The notes under the pieces: generated by a model
Database searches by the model: none
Seen by the model: only the letters and a program-made list of their open reading frames with translations
What the model was told of the DNA's origin: nothing
Origin: Muribaculaceae bacterium
GTDB lineage: Bacteria > Bacteroidota > Bacteroidia > Bacteroidales > Muribaculaceae
Assembly: GCA_017935045.1 (NCBI GenBank)
Contig: JAGBIJ010000020.1
Coordinates: 62,001 to 126,000, forward strand
DNA length: 64,000 nt
Direction: 5' to 3'
Part shown: in pieces, positions 1 through 8,361 of the stretch
Layout: every line of letters begins with the position of its first letter
Position numbering within the stretch: position 1 is the stretch's first letter
Made by a program: the position numbers and the translations under genes

Positions 1-50
1 ATCAGTATCAGCTTGCCTGATCCGGTCTTTACGGTAAACTCAAGCTTCAT
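1..50 (-). CDS. start of next biotin-operon gene, probably BioG (partial)
   Basis: Only 16 codons lie in the window, read leftward from an ATG at 50, giving [16 protein letters not shown]. The ATG overlaps the bioF stop codon as ATGA, so the gene is translationally coupled to bioF. A short start followed by a hydrophobic beta strand fits the N terminus of BioG (DUF452) pimeloyl-ACP methyl ester esterases, which commonly follow bioF in Bacteroidales, alone or fused to BioC. The name rests mainly on position, because the catalytic part lies outside the window. BioC or BioD would be the alternatives. Confidence 0.5.
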   Translation of the reverse strand, partial: MKLEFTVKTGSGKLIL

Positions 51-1174
51 ATCGCCTCTTTTAAGAGAGTGAGTATCATGTCCACATCCGTTTCAGTCAT
101 CCCGGCGTTCAGGCTGAAGCGCAGCCGCTCTGTTCCGGGAGGCACGGTAGGACGCCGTATAGGCAGCGCGAGGACACCGCGGCGTCTTAATTCCGAGGAA
201 ATAGCTACTGCCCTCGCGTTGCAGCCTGCCATAAGCGGCACAATCTGTGATTGAGACACATTTTTCTGTCCGGTGATCCGCTCTACGCCGCTGCGGAAAA
301 TGGCAGAGATACTGTCGAGATGCGCGCGCTCGGCGGTCATGGACGTGATTTTCTCAAAGATAAATCGGGTAAAAGCTACATTGACAGGAGGCAGGGCGGT
401 AGAAAAAATAAAGCTGCGCGCCGAATTGACCAAAAAATCCCTGATTTCGGCCGACCCGGCCACAAATGCCCCTGCCGAAGCACAGGCTTTGCCGAAGGTG
501 CCTACCAGTATATCCACGTCAGCTTCAAGTCCGAGTTCCTCGGTCACACCAAGGCCGCGACATCCTCTTACACCGATGGCATGAGCCTCGTCCACATACA
601 GCAGCATTTTCGGAAAATCCCTTTTCAGCGCCGCTATCTCCCGCAGAGGTGCGACATCGCCGTCCATACTGTAGATTGACTCGACAACGACTATCATACG
701 GTCGCTGCCGCCATCATGCTTCTCCAGCAGCCGCCGCAGCGAAGCGGCATCATTATGCCGGAACCGGACGTAAGGAGCTTTGCCAAGCGTTATGCCATCT
801 ATTATGCTCGCGTGTACCAGTTTGTCGGCAACGATTACAGTGTGTGGCGCGCTGCCCAATGCCGATACGGCTCCGGTATTGGCATGATATCCGGAATTGA
901 AAAGGAGAACACTCTTGCCATACAGGCTGCCGAGATACTCCTCCAGCTCTCCGTACGGCTGCTGTACGGAAGCGAGCAGACGCGAGGCGCCCGATGTAAA
1001 GCGACGTTCCGGGACAAGTCGCAGAAACTCGTCTGCAATGTCAGCACGCGCTGCAAGACCCAGATAATCGTTGGTCGAACAATCCAGGAGCCCGGCAGCG
1101 GCATCCCCGTCCGGAATATGGCGCAGACGCCCTTCCGACTCATATCTGTCGAGAATATCGGAATATACGCTCAT
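47..1174 (-). CDS. bioF: 8-amino-7-oxononanoate synthase (BioF)
   Basis: This PLP-dependent alpha-oxoamine synthase condenses pimeloyl-ACP with alanine to give 8-amino-7-oxononanoate, the first step of biotin ring assembly, in the cytosol. The 375-residue length is normal for the family. Visible landmarks are the substrate-entry motif NDYLGL near residue 35, the [10 protein letters not shown] motif near residue 197 that contacts PLP, and the Schiff-base lysine in [12 protein letters not shown] near residue 230. The start overlaps the bioA stop by 4 nt and the stop overlaps the next start by 3 nt, so it sits in the middle of a tightly coupled biotin operon. Related enzymes such as glycine C-acetyltransferase look similar, but the bioA neighbour decides the call. 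Confidence 0.95.
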   Translation of the reverse strand: MSVYSDILDRYESEGRLRHIPDGDAAAGLLDCSTNDYLGLAARADIADEFLRLVPERRFTSGASRLLASVQQPYGELEEYLGSLYGKSVLLFNSGYHANTGAVSALGSAPHTVIVADKLVHASIIDGITLGKAPYVRFRHNDAASLRRLLEKHDGGSDRMIVVVESIYSMDGDVAPLREIAALKRDFPKMLLYVDEAHAIGVRGCRGLGVTEELGLEADVDILVGTFGKACASAGAFVAGSAEIRDFLVNSARSFIFSTALPPVNVAFTRFIFEKITSMTAERAHLDSISAIFRSGVERITGQKNVSQSQIVPLMAGCNARAVAISSELRRRGVLALPIRRPTVPPGTERLRFSLNAGMTETDVDMILTLLKEAI

Positions 1175-2463
1175 GACTCTACCTGCTCGCCTACGAGCTT
1201 TATCAATGTGGCGGCCAGCTTATCCAGCTGCGCGTCGCTCACGGCCATATACGGCGGCATTATATATGCGTTATGACCGAAGGGGCGTATCCATACGCCC
1301 TCCTCTACGCAGCGTTTCTGAAACGATGCGAGATCTACCTCGCGCTCCATCTCTATCACGCCTATTCCGCCCAATACTCTTACATCTCTCACACCCTTCA
1401 GCTCCCGGGCGGGTGCGAGCAACTCCTTAAGGCGCGATTCCACGTGAGCCACTTTCTGCCGCCAGCCACCCTCCAGCAACATCCTTGTGCTTTTGAGCGC
1501 CAGTGCGCAAGCCAGCGGATTGCCCATGAACGTAGGGCCGTGCATCATCACGCCGGCATCGCCTGACGATATCATGTCGGCTACCTTGGCCGACGTTGCA
1601 ACGGCGCTGAACGTCATATAGCCGGCCGTCAGACTCTTGCCTATAGTCATAATGTCTGGCTCCACACCGGCGTGTTCCCAGGCAAACAGCTTGCCCGTAC
1701 GGCCGAAGCCAGTAGCTATCTCATCGAATATCAGAAGAATACCATATTTATCACAGATAGCGCGCAACTCACGGAGATACTGAGGATGATAGAACCTCAT
1801 CCCGCCCGCGCCCTGCACTATCGGCTCCAGTATCACGCCGGCAAGCTCCGCATGATGCTGCTCTATCAGCTCGCGCATAGGCTTGAAATCCTCGGCGCGC
1901 CACTCCTCGTCGAAGCGGACCTGAGGCGACGGAGCAAAATATCTTATAGGCAAAGCGCCTCCGAAGACACCGTGCATACCCGTCACAGGGTCGCAGACAC
2001 TCATAGCGTTCCACGTATCCCCATGATAGCCTGTGCGTATGGTGGCGAAATTGGTCCGCTGTCTGTCGTTATGCGCCTGCACGGCCATCTTCATGGCCAC
2101 CTCGACAGCTACACTGCCGCTGTCTGCATAGAAGATATGCTCCATCGAGGGAGGGAGAATCTCAAGCAGCAGTTTGCCCAAATCGATGGCAGGCTGGTGA
2201 GTAAATCCTCCAAACATGACGTGGCTCATACGCTCTATCTGCTCGTGCATGGCCTGATTCAGTTCCGGATGATTGTAACCGTGTATCACACACCACCACG
2301 ACGACATGCCGTCAATCAGCACTCTGCCGTCGGCAAGCGTAATTTCGCAGCCGCTGGCGCCCGCCACCTTATACGTAGGCAGCGGATCGTGGGTCGACGT
2401 GTACGGATGCCACAGATGCAGGCGGTCAAACTCATCATGTAATATATTGCTCTTCTCTGTCAT
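1171..2463 (-). CDS. bioA: adenosylmethionine-8-amino-7-oxononanoate aminotransferase (BioA)
   Basis: This class III PLP aminotransferase makes 7,8-diaminononanoate from the BioF product, using S-adenosylmethionine as the amino donor. The 430-residue protein opens with the BioA signature [10 protein letters not shown], followed by [16 protein letters not shown], both typical of BioA rather than of other class III aminotransferases. The [18 protein letters not shown] stretch near residue 245 and the PLP lysine in [11 protein letters not shown] near residue 278 are intact. It overlaps lpxH upstream and bioF downstream by 4 nt each. The operon promoter is in front of the DUF59 gene at 3659-3690. 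Confidence 0.95.
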   Translation of the reverse strand: MTEKSNILHDEFDRLHLWHPYTSTHDPLPTYKVAGASGCEITLADGRVLIDGMSSWWCVIHGYNHPELNQAMHEQIERMSHVMFGGFTHQPAIDLGKLLLEILPPSMEHIFYADSGSVAVEVAMKMAVQAHNDRQRTNFATIRTGYHGDTWNAMSVCDPVTGMHGVFGGALPIRYFAPSPQVRFDEEWRAEDFKPMRELIEQHHAELAGVILEPIVQGAGGMRFYHPQYLRELRAICDKYGILLIFDEIATGFGRTGKLFAWEHAGVEPDIMTIGKSLTAGYMTFSAVATSAKVADMISSGDAGVMMHGPTFMGNPLACALALKSTRMLLEGGWRQKVAHVESRLKELLAPARELKGVRDVRVLGGIGVIEMEREVDLASFQKRCVEEGVWIRPFGHNAYIMPPYMAVSDAQLDKLAATLIKLVGEQVES

Positions 2464-3236
2464 GTTGTTATGTATTTATGCAGCGTCAGCCTGCCGTCGG
2501 CGAAACGCGCGTATGAACACAGGTCTATCCATTCCCCCAATATTACCGCATGCTTGCCTGCAGCTATCTCCTCATCCACCAATATGTGGCGATGGCCGAA
2601 AATGAAATAATCTATGTCGGGATGCTCCAGCGCATATTCACGCGCAAATAGCATCAGCGTCTCTGCCTCCGGGCCCTGATACGGAGATGCCACAGGATGC
2701 GTACCTCGGTTCTGGCTGCTCCAGCCCTTGGCAAAAGGTATGGTCCAGCGCGGATGCACCGACGCGTACATCTTTTGACACAGCTTATTGCGGAACAAAC
2801 CTCGCAACAGCCGGAACGTACGCGACATCTTCCCCACCCCGTCGCCGTGAGTAATCAGAAACTTTTTCCCTTCCATCTCCCTGACCAGCACCCCGTCCGC
2901 CACCTCTATGCCGAGTTCGCGGGGAAGGTAATCGAAAATCCAGATGTCGTGGTTGCCTATCATCCAGGTTATCTTCACACCCTGGTCTGCCAGTTCGGCC
3001 AGCTTGCCGAAAAAGCGCACGAATCCGCGCGGCACGACCTGACGGTACTCATACCAATAGTCGAGAACATCTCCGACGAGATAAATGGCGGCTGCGTCAT
3101 GGCGTATCGATTCAAGAAACGCCACTACATGGCGCTCCTTGGCTATGGGATCAGCGAAATACGATGCTCCCAGGTGCATGTCCGACAGGAAATATATGGC
3201 TTTGCGCTCCGCCACTTCAGAGAAATCCCAGTTCAA
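2460..3236 (-). CDS. lpxH: UDP-2,3-diacylglucosamine pyrophosphatase (LpxH-like)
   Basis: This calcineurin-like metallophosphoesterase of 258 residues is expected to cleave UDP-2,3-diacylglucosamine to lipid X in lipid A synthesis, at the inner face of the inner membrane. The metal-binding motifs appear in order: SDMHLG near residue 20, VGDVLDYW near 55, GNHD near 95, THGDG near 130 and FGHRH near 215. The gene overlaps the DUF59 gene upstream by 20 nt and bioA downstream by 4 nt, an odd pairing of lipid A and biotin functions in one transcript. A different UDP-sugar or nucleotide hydrolase of the same family cannot be excluded from motifs alone. Confidence 0.85.
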   Translation of the reverse strand: MNWDFSEVAERKAIYFLSDMHLGASYFADPIAKERHVVAFLESIRHDAAAIYLVGDVLDYWYEYRQVVPRGFVRFFGKLAELADQGVKITWMIGNHDIWIFDYLPRELGIEVADGVLVREMEGKKFLITHGDGVGKMSRTFRLLRGLFRNKLCQKMYASVHPRWTIPFAKGWSSQNRGTHPVASPYQGPEAETLMLFAREYALEHPDIDYFIFGHRHILVDEEIAAGKHAVILGEWIDLCSYARFADGRLTLHKYITT

Positions 3237-3615
3237 GCTTTGCTTCCTCGCTCATCATGTCCTGATTCCATACAGGCTCAAAGACCAGCCGCAGATCTAC
3301 GGCCTTAGGACCCTCGATGCTTACGAGCTTCTGCCTTACGTCCTCCATGATGAAGTCTGCAGCCGGACAGTTGGGCGCCGTCAGAGTCATGTCTACATGC
3401 AGCGTCTCGTCGGTCGGGTCATAGTCGATTTTGTATATCAGGCCAAGATCATATACATTGACCGGGATTTCCGGATCAAACACGGTCCGGAGCATATCTA
3501 TCGCTTTTCGTGTAATCTCCAGACCCTGTTCCTCACTGTCAAGACTACATTTCGGCTTATTGTCGGCAACACGCGCTTCATCCGCGGAGTTGCCGGTCTG
3601 TGTATTCTCTGTCAT
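3217..3615 (-). CDS. DUF59/MIP18-family Fe-S assembly protein (SufT/PaaD-like)
   Basis: The DUF59 domain covers residues of the core FDPEIPVNVYDLGLIYKI, followed by the conserved LTAPNCPAADF with the family cysteine. Such proteins assist maturation of Fe-S proteins in the cytosol. I chose the ATG at 3615 (132 residues); an in-frame GTG at 3639 would add eight residues. A Bacteroidetes promoter lies about 45 nt upstream, which makes this the first gene of the lpxH-bioA-bioF transcript. Biotin synthase BioB is an Fe-S enzyme, so a factor helping Fe-S assembly in a biotin operon would make sense, but that link is inference. Confidence 0.85.
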   Translation of the reverse strand: MTENTQTGNSADEARVADNKPKCSLDSEEQGLEITRKAIDMLRTVFDPEIPVNVYDLGLIYKIDYDPTDETLHVDMTLTAPNCPAADFIMEDVRQKLVSIEGPKAVDLRLVFEPVWNQDMMSEEAKLELGFL

Positions 3616-3658
3616 ATCGGTTCGCTTTATCTGCGGCACAGGCGCCGCGTTCGTTATG

Positions 3659-3690
3659 CAAAATTAGCAATTATTTCTCTTTCACGCAAA
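3659..3690 (-). promoter_or_regulatory. promoter of the DUF59-lpxH-bio operon
   Basis: On the minus strand TTTG (3690-3687) is followed after 20 nt by TAATTTTG (3666-3659). This matches the Bacteroidetes -33/-7 consensus TTTG-N19-21-TAnnTTTG. Transcription should start close to 3655, about 40 nt before the chosen ATG. Confidence 0.7.
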
Positions 3691-3810
3691 CATACTCCAA
3701 ATACCTTAAACCGCTTTAGTCCTATCTATCAGACACCGTAATAAAGAGCAAAATCTTCCGCTTACGGCAAAAATCACTCCCGGCATGGCTGCATATCCGA
3801 TTTTTTTGAC

Positions 3811-3818
3811 TAACTTTG
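3811..3818 (+). promoter_or_regulatory. -7 box ahead of the beta-barrel genes
   Basis: TAACTTTG matches the Bacteroidetes -7 consensus exactly. No good TTTG lies 19-20 nt upstream, so the -33 element is weak or differs. The leader to the ATG at 3912 would be about 90 nt. The box probably serves both barrel paralogues and perhaps priA. Confidence 0.5.
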
Positions 3819-3911
3819 TCTCTTGATTTACACCCGCCAGACTCTACCGCAGCGTTCTTACGGACTGAATTTGCGGCAGGTCTCTTACTTATTCACTTTA
3901 ACCACCTGTTT

Positions 3912-4538
3912 ATGAAAACCATCTGGAAATCCATCATTGTAGTCTTAGTGGCACTCTTCGCCGCTGGTCAGGCCAACGCTCAGTTCCGCTTCGGTATCAA
4001 GGCCGGCCTCAATCTCAACAGCCTTCATCTTGACAACGTAAAGCATAACTTTGATGAAGACAACGGCTGCGGCTTTACCGGCGGCGTGATGACGGAATTT
4101 ACCGTACCTCTCGTCGGCCTCTGCTTCGACGCATCGCTCATGTACACCCACATGTCAGCCTCTACAGGCATCATAGCAATCGACGGAGCCGCACTCAGCG
4201 ACGCACATGAGATAACCCCTAAGAAAGATTTTCTGGAGATTCCCGTCAATATCAAATACCGCTTCGGCATGGTGCCCGTAGTCAAACCGTATATCTTTAC
4301 CGGCCCTTCGTTCGCTTTCAAGTTCGGCGGCGATGACGATGTTCTCAAGACCAAGACATTTCAGTGTGCCTGGAACATCGGTCTGGGCCTGGAGGTATTC
4401 AACCATGTACAGATTGGCGCGAGCTACGGTTTCGGTATGAATAACATCCTGAAAAAATTCAGCGATGACATTACCGTTTCCAACGAAATCAAACTCAAGA
4501 ACAACTATTGGACCATCACGGCCGCATACCTTTTCTAA
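3912..4538 (+). CDS. outer-membrane beta-barrel protein (porin family, PorT-like)
   Basis: The protein has 208 residues, with a signal peptide at about 1-22 ending ANAQ, followed directly by FRFGIKAGLNLNS, the first strand typical of small Bacteroidetes outer-membrane beta-barrel (OMP_b-brl_2/PorT-like) proteins. Alternating hydrophobic strands follow, and the chain ends in aromatic AAYLF, the usual barrel C-terminal signal. I chose the ATG at 3912 because upstream codons would place residues before the signal peptide. The next gene, 19 nt downstream, is a paralogue. The function is unknown beyond an expected outer-membrane location. Confidence 0.8.
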   Translation: MKTIWKSIIVVLVALFAAGQANAQFRFGIKAGLNLNSLHLDNVKHNFDEDNGCGFTGGVMTEFTVPLVGLCFDASLMYTHMSASTGIIAIDGAALSDAHEITPKKDFLEIPVNIKYRFGMVPVVKPYIFTGPSFAFKFGGDDDVLKTKTFQCAWNIGLGLEVFNHVQIGASYGFGMNNILKKFSDDITVSNEIKLKNNYWTITAAYLF

Positions 4539-4557
4539 CCCCTTTTACAGCCAGACA

Positions 4558-5166
4558 ATGAAGAAACTGTTCTTATGCTTGCTGCTGGCCTGCGCCGCGC
4601 TTACGGCCTCAGCCCAGTTCCGCTGGGCGGCCGTAGCCGGCTTCAATTACGAAAAATATCACTTCAAGCAGGATCTGATTCAAGTCGATCCTTCTCCCGG
4701 CTTCAGCGTCGGAATAATGGGTGAGCTGATGTTTCCCGGCATTGGTTTCGGCATGGATTTCGGCCTCAATTACCAGATGCACGGCTCCAGACTGCACTTG
4801 GGAGACCGCCTGATATGGGCATCAGATGGCTATGGCACAGAGCAGAGTACCATGCACCTCATCCAGATTCCCGTCAATCTCCGCTTCAAATACACGCGTC
4901 TGGACGGAATCGAGCAGAAAATAGCTCCGTTCGCCTTCGTCGGACCGGTATTCAACATCAACGTAGGCCATAACGATCTTCCTGCGCTTGAGTACTCAGG
5001 CGGCTCTGTAGGTCTGCAGTTCGGCATCGGAGCCGAGTTGTTCAGACGCTTCCAGATCTCCGGCGGCTACTACTGGGACTTTACATACGAAGCCCGCACA
5101 GTGAAGCTCGAGAACTTCAGCCAGCGCCCGGAAGGCTGGCAGGTCAAGGTAGCTTACCTTTTCTGA
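4558..5166 (+). CDS. outer-membrane beta-barrel protein, paralogue of the preceding gene
   Basis: The protein has 202 residues with a signal peptide at about 1-18 ending TASAQ, followed by FRWAAVAGFNYEKYHF, which parallels the first strand of the upstream protein. It has the same spacing of barrel strands and the same end, VKVAYLF. The two genes are 19 nt apart and clearly arose by tandem duplication, though they have diverged strongly in the loops. The stop codon is separated from the priA ATG by one base, so priA is probably co-transcribed. Confidence 0.8.
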   Translation: MKKLFLCLLLACAALTASAQFRWAAVAGFNYEKYHFKQDLIQVDPSPGFSVGIMGELMFPGIGFGMDFGLNYQMHGSRLHLGDRLIWASDGYGTEQSTMHLIQIPVNLRFKYTRLDGIEQKIAPFAFVGPVFNINVGHNDLPALEYSGGSVGLQFGIGAELFRRFQISGGYYWDFTYEARTVKLENFSQRPEGWQVKVAYLF

Positions 5167-5167
5167 G

Positions 5168-7636
5168 ATGTGCCGCTTCGCCGAGATCATACTGCCTCTG
5201 CCCATACCCTCCACTTTTACCTACTCCGTGCCTCGGCAAATGCGCGATGCCATAAAGGTAGGGACAAGAGTTCTCGTACAGTTTGGCTCACGAGGCTGCA
5301 ATACGGGTATCGTGGCCCGGCTTCACGACAATCCTCCGGCTGAGTTTCAGCCGAAGGATATTATTATGCCCCTCGACTCCACTCCTATACTGCGCAACCC
5401 GCAGCTGCGCTTCTGGGAGTGGATAGCTGAATATTATCTCTGCAATCCGGGCGATGTGATGAAAGCGGCGTTGCCGGCTGCCCTGAAAGTAGAAAGCGAG
5501 ACATACGTTTCGGCAAATCCGGACACAATTCCCGAAGACTTCAGCGTACTCACTGAAAACCAAGCGACTCTATACGCATTTATCAGTCATGCGGGTAAAA
5601 TAAGAATATCCGACATAGAAAAGAAATGTGAAATTCCCAACGTAAGGGCACATATCAGTCGTCTGCTGGAGGCGGGGCTTCTGTCCGTAGCCGAGCGCAT
5701 AGTGGACAAATACATCTCCCGGAAGCTGAATCTTGTCAGACTCTGTTGCCGCAGAGGCGACACGGCCGCCCTGCACGCATGCTTCGATGCCATAGGCAAA
5801 GCGCGCAGACAGGAGCAACTCCTCGTCGCCTACCTCGACCTCTCGGGCTGGATGCACCCGACCGAGCAGCTCCGCCCGGTAGAGCGCGCCACTCTGCTTG
5901 AAAAGAGCGGCTGCTCGTCAGCTACGCTCAAGACATTGGTTGAAAAAGGAATACTCGCCATAGAGCAGGTGGAAGTCAATCGCTTCAGCGGCGTAGGACA
6001 GACAGCAGTGGTCAGTCTGCCCACGCTGACAGAGCCGCAGCAGACAGCGCTGCGCGAAGTGCGTCGCTCCATGTCGTCAAACCGCGTCACGCTGCTTCGC
6101 GGCGTGACCGGCAGCGGAAAGACTGAAATATATTCGCATCTGATCAGCGATACCCTCGACCACGGAGATCAGGCGCTGTACCTTGTGCCGGAAATAAGCC
6201 TGACCACACAGCTGACCACTCGGTTGCGCCGTATATTCGGCGACCGGCTGCTCGTCTACCATTCCCGCTTCTCCGACAATGAGCGCGTGGACATCTGGCG
6301 ACGGCTGCTCCAGACCCGTGAGCCGCTTCTGATTCTCGGAGTACGATCTTCCGTATTTCTGCCGTTCGCCCGGCTGGGGCTGGTTATAGTAGATGAAGAG
6401 CATGAATCAAGCTACAAGCAGTACGACCCGGCTCCGCGCTACAACGCCCGCGACGCAGCCATCATGCTCGCCTCCATGCACGGAGCCAAAGCGCTGCTCG
6501 GAAGCGCCACTCCTTCTGTCGAGACATATTACAAAGCGCTTAACGGCAAATATGGCCTCGTCGAGCTTTCAGTACGCTATTCGGGAGTAAACTTACCGGA
6601 TGTACAGGTGGTGGACATGCGGCAGCAACGCAAGCAGAAACGGAATCGCGGCATATTCTCCGATACCGTGCTTCAGGCCGTGGAAAGCCGCGTCAAGCAA
6701 GGCAAGCAGTCCATTATATTCCAGAACCGCCGGGGCTATGCCCCCATGCTCGTATGCCACGAGTGCGGCTGGACCCCCAAATGCGTCAACTGCGACGTAT
6801 CGCTTGTCTACCACAAGCACATCAACGAGCTGCGCTGCCACTATTGCGGCCACTCGGTCTCTCGACCTGAGGTGTGCCCCGCATGCGGAAGCAATGCGTT
6901 GAGCGTATTTGGATTCGGGACAGAACGTATAGCCTCGGATATAGCCGAGCTGATCCCGGACGCCAAGGTCACGCGCATGGACCTGGACACGACGCGCAAC
7001 AAAGACAGCTACGAAGAAATCATAAGCAAATTCGCCGGCAAAAAGACCGACATACTTGTCGGCACACAGATGGTAAGCAAGGGCCTTGATTTCCAGAATG
7101 TCACGCTCGTGGCCATCGTCAATGCCGAGACTATACTCAATTTTCCGGATTTCCGCAGCGACGAGCGTGCTTACAACATGCTCGAGCAGGTCGCCGGCCG
7201 GGCAGGCCGCCATGATCCGGGACAAGTGATAATCCAGACTGTCGACCCTGACAATCCCATAATAGCCAAAGTCGTGAATCACGACTACAAGGCATATTAT
7301 GACCATGAGATACAGGAACGCAGCCAATATGCCTACCCACCCTTTACAAAGATAATCAATATCTATCTCCGCGCCAAAAACGAGCAGACGCTCATCGACA
7401 TGGCGGTCAAATACACCAAAGCCCTCCAGGCCACGTTCGGACGCCGTGTGCTGGGTCCTGAGAAGCCCTATATCGGCCGCATCAGCAACTACCACATCCG
7501 CTCACTCATGCTCAAGATAGAGGCCGGAGCCTCAATGTCCAAAGTCAAAGCCATCCTCCGCAACATCTACGTCCGCCTCTGCGCCGACCCCAAAATGAAA
7601 TCCATACTCCTCCATTACGACGTCGACCCCGTCTAA
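5168..7636 (+). CDS. priA: primosomal replication protein N' (PriA helicase)
   Basis: PriA is the 3'-5' DNA helicase that recognises stalled forks and reloads the replicative helicase. The 822-residue protein has the N-terminal 3'-end DNA-binding region, then helicase motif I in LLRGVTGSGKTEIY near residue 317, the DEEH box in VIVDEEHESSYKQYD near 408, and LLGSATPSVET near 440. The eight zinc-binding cysteines appear as CHECG, CVNCD, CHYCG and CPACGS between about 535 and 578. QVAGRAGRHDPGQV near 675 is motif VI. The ATG lies one base after the stop of the barrel gene, giving an unusual shared transcript of replication restart and outer-membrane genes. Confidence 0.97.
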   Translation: MCRFAEIILPLPIPSTFTYSVPRQMRDAIKVGTRVLVQFGSRGCNTGIVARLHDNPPAEFQPKDIIMPLDSTPILRNPQLRFWEWIAEYYLCNPGDVMKAALPAALKVESETYVSANPDTIPEDFSVLTENQATLYAFISHAGKIRISDIEKKCEIPNVRAHISRLLEAGLLSVAERIVDKYISRKLNLVRLCCRRGDTAALHACFDAIGKARRQEQLLVAYLDLSGWMHPTEQLRPVERATLLEKSGCSSATLKTLVEKGILAIEQVEVNRFSGVGQTAVVSLPTLTEPQQTALREVRRSMSSNRVTLLRGVTGSGKTEIYSHLISDTLDHGDQALYLVPEISLTTQLTTRLRRIFGDRLLVYHSRFSDNERVDIWRRLLQTREPLLILGVRSSVFLPFARLGLVIVDEEHESSYKQYDPAPRYNARDAAIMLASMHGAKALLGSATPSVETYYKALNGKYGLVELSVRYSGVNLPDVQVVDMRQQRKQKRNRGIFSDTVLQAVESRVKQGKQSIIFQNRRGYAPMLVCHECGWTPKCVNCDVSLVYHKHINELRCHYCGHSVSRPEVCPACGSNALSVFGFGTERIASDIAELIPDAKVTRMDLDTTRNKDSYEEIISKFAGKKTDILVGTQMVSKGLDFQNVTLVAIVNAETILNFPDFRSDERAYNMLEQVAGRAGRHDPGQVIIQTVDPDNPIIAKVVNHDYKAYYDHEIQERSQYAYPPFTKIINIYLRAKNEQTLIDMAVKYTKALQATFGRRVLGPEKPYIGRISNYHIRSLMLKIEAGASMSKVKAILRNIYVRLCADPKMKSILLHYDVDPV

Positions 7637-7805
7637 CCCCCCGCACCCCCCTTGGCAACGCGCTTCCCAACCGCCAACCCGATGCGTGTTACGCCCACCG
7701 CTGCAGCAACGAGCTCCCACAGTCGACCCGATGCGAAGTACGCCCCCTCCGTTTCCCATGGTTTTTGACAACCCTCACTGCGAGAAACTGTTAAATGTGG
7801 CGAGG

Positions 7806-7911
7806 CAGGCCGGAGGCTTGAAATATTGTTAGCCCCGGGTGCTTGCCACCCGGGGTATCGCCAGCAACCATGAAAACGGCTCCGGAGGAGGCGTACTTAT
7901 TCATGGTTCGC
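7806..7911 (+). repeat. foldback repeat, partial copy R1 (left half only)
   Basis: The copy contains the left arm of the family: a CAGGCCGGAGG block, then a GTTAGCCCCGGGTGC block whose CCCGGGT and ACCCGGG form a small hairpin, then CCATGAAAACGGCTCCGGAG and a TACTTATTCAT block. It is nearly identical to the left half of R2 and R4. The right half is missing. Confidence 0.85.
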
Positions 7912-7958
7912 TCCCCGCTATCGCATATATAACGCTGACAATATGTCGGTTGCGGCGT

Positions 7959-8150
7959 CAGGCCGGAGGCCTGAAATTTTGTTAGCCCCGGGTGCTTGCC
8001 ACCCGGGGTACCGCCAGCATCCATGAAAACGGCTCCGGAGGAGGCGTACTTATTCATCGTTCGCCCTCGCAGGGGCCGTTGGCCTACACCTGACCCTGTA
8101 CCCCGGGTGACAAGCACCCGGGGCTAACAATATTTCAGGCCTCCGGCCTG
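7959..8150. repeat. foldback repeat, complete copy R2
   Basis: This is a 192-bp imperfect palindrome. The left arm (about 7959-8012) and right arm (about 8098-8150) are close reverse complements, both carrying the CAGGCCGGAGGCCTG end and a nested CCCGGGTGC hairpin. The middle carries the GGCTCCGGAGGAGG and GGGGCCGTTGGCC blocks. The same architecture occurs in R4 at 10384-10570, on the other side of the PEGA gene. Transcribed, it would fold into one long stem. It looks like a non-autonomous interspersed repeat (REP/MITE class), but no transposase is in the window. Confidence 0.8.
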
Positions 8151-8361
8151 GCGCGCCGCTTCCGACCGCTCCCTGATACACCGCCAACGTAGTATAATTG
8201 CATATACACATCCGTTGACCAGCCCGTAGATTGCAAGTCGTTCGGCGGGGCGAAGTCATGGCGTTGCTGCTTCAAAGCATACGGCGGTTCGGGGATTCGG
8301 GTATTTGGTGCAAAGGCGGCTCTCGCCGCCGAAGTATATAAGGATTGAAGTAAATAAGGGT

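Larger units (their letters stand above)
7637..8361. other. repeat-filled intergenic region after priA
   Basis: This stretch of 725 bases holds no gene that I believe. It starts with C-rich sequence after the priA stop, then carries one partial and one complete foldback repeat (7806-7911 and 7959-8150), and ends with about 200 bases of unremarkable sequence before the converging end of the PEGA gene. Short reading frames inside the repeats recur at every copy and follow the repeat, so they are not treated as genes. Confidence 0.7.

Noticed and set aside
7791-8117. Leftward frame of about 108 codons in the repeat cluster, and similar frames at 8050-8259, 10360-10554 and 10475-10801
   Set aside because: The encoded peptides recur wherever the foldback repeat recurs and follow its palindromes. 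There is no start context and no independent coding signal.
7806-8150. Possible CRISPR array from repeated blocks
   Set aside because: The units are long palindromes in both orientations, with irregular spacing and no equal-length spacers; no cas genes are near.
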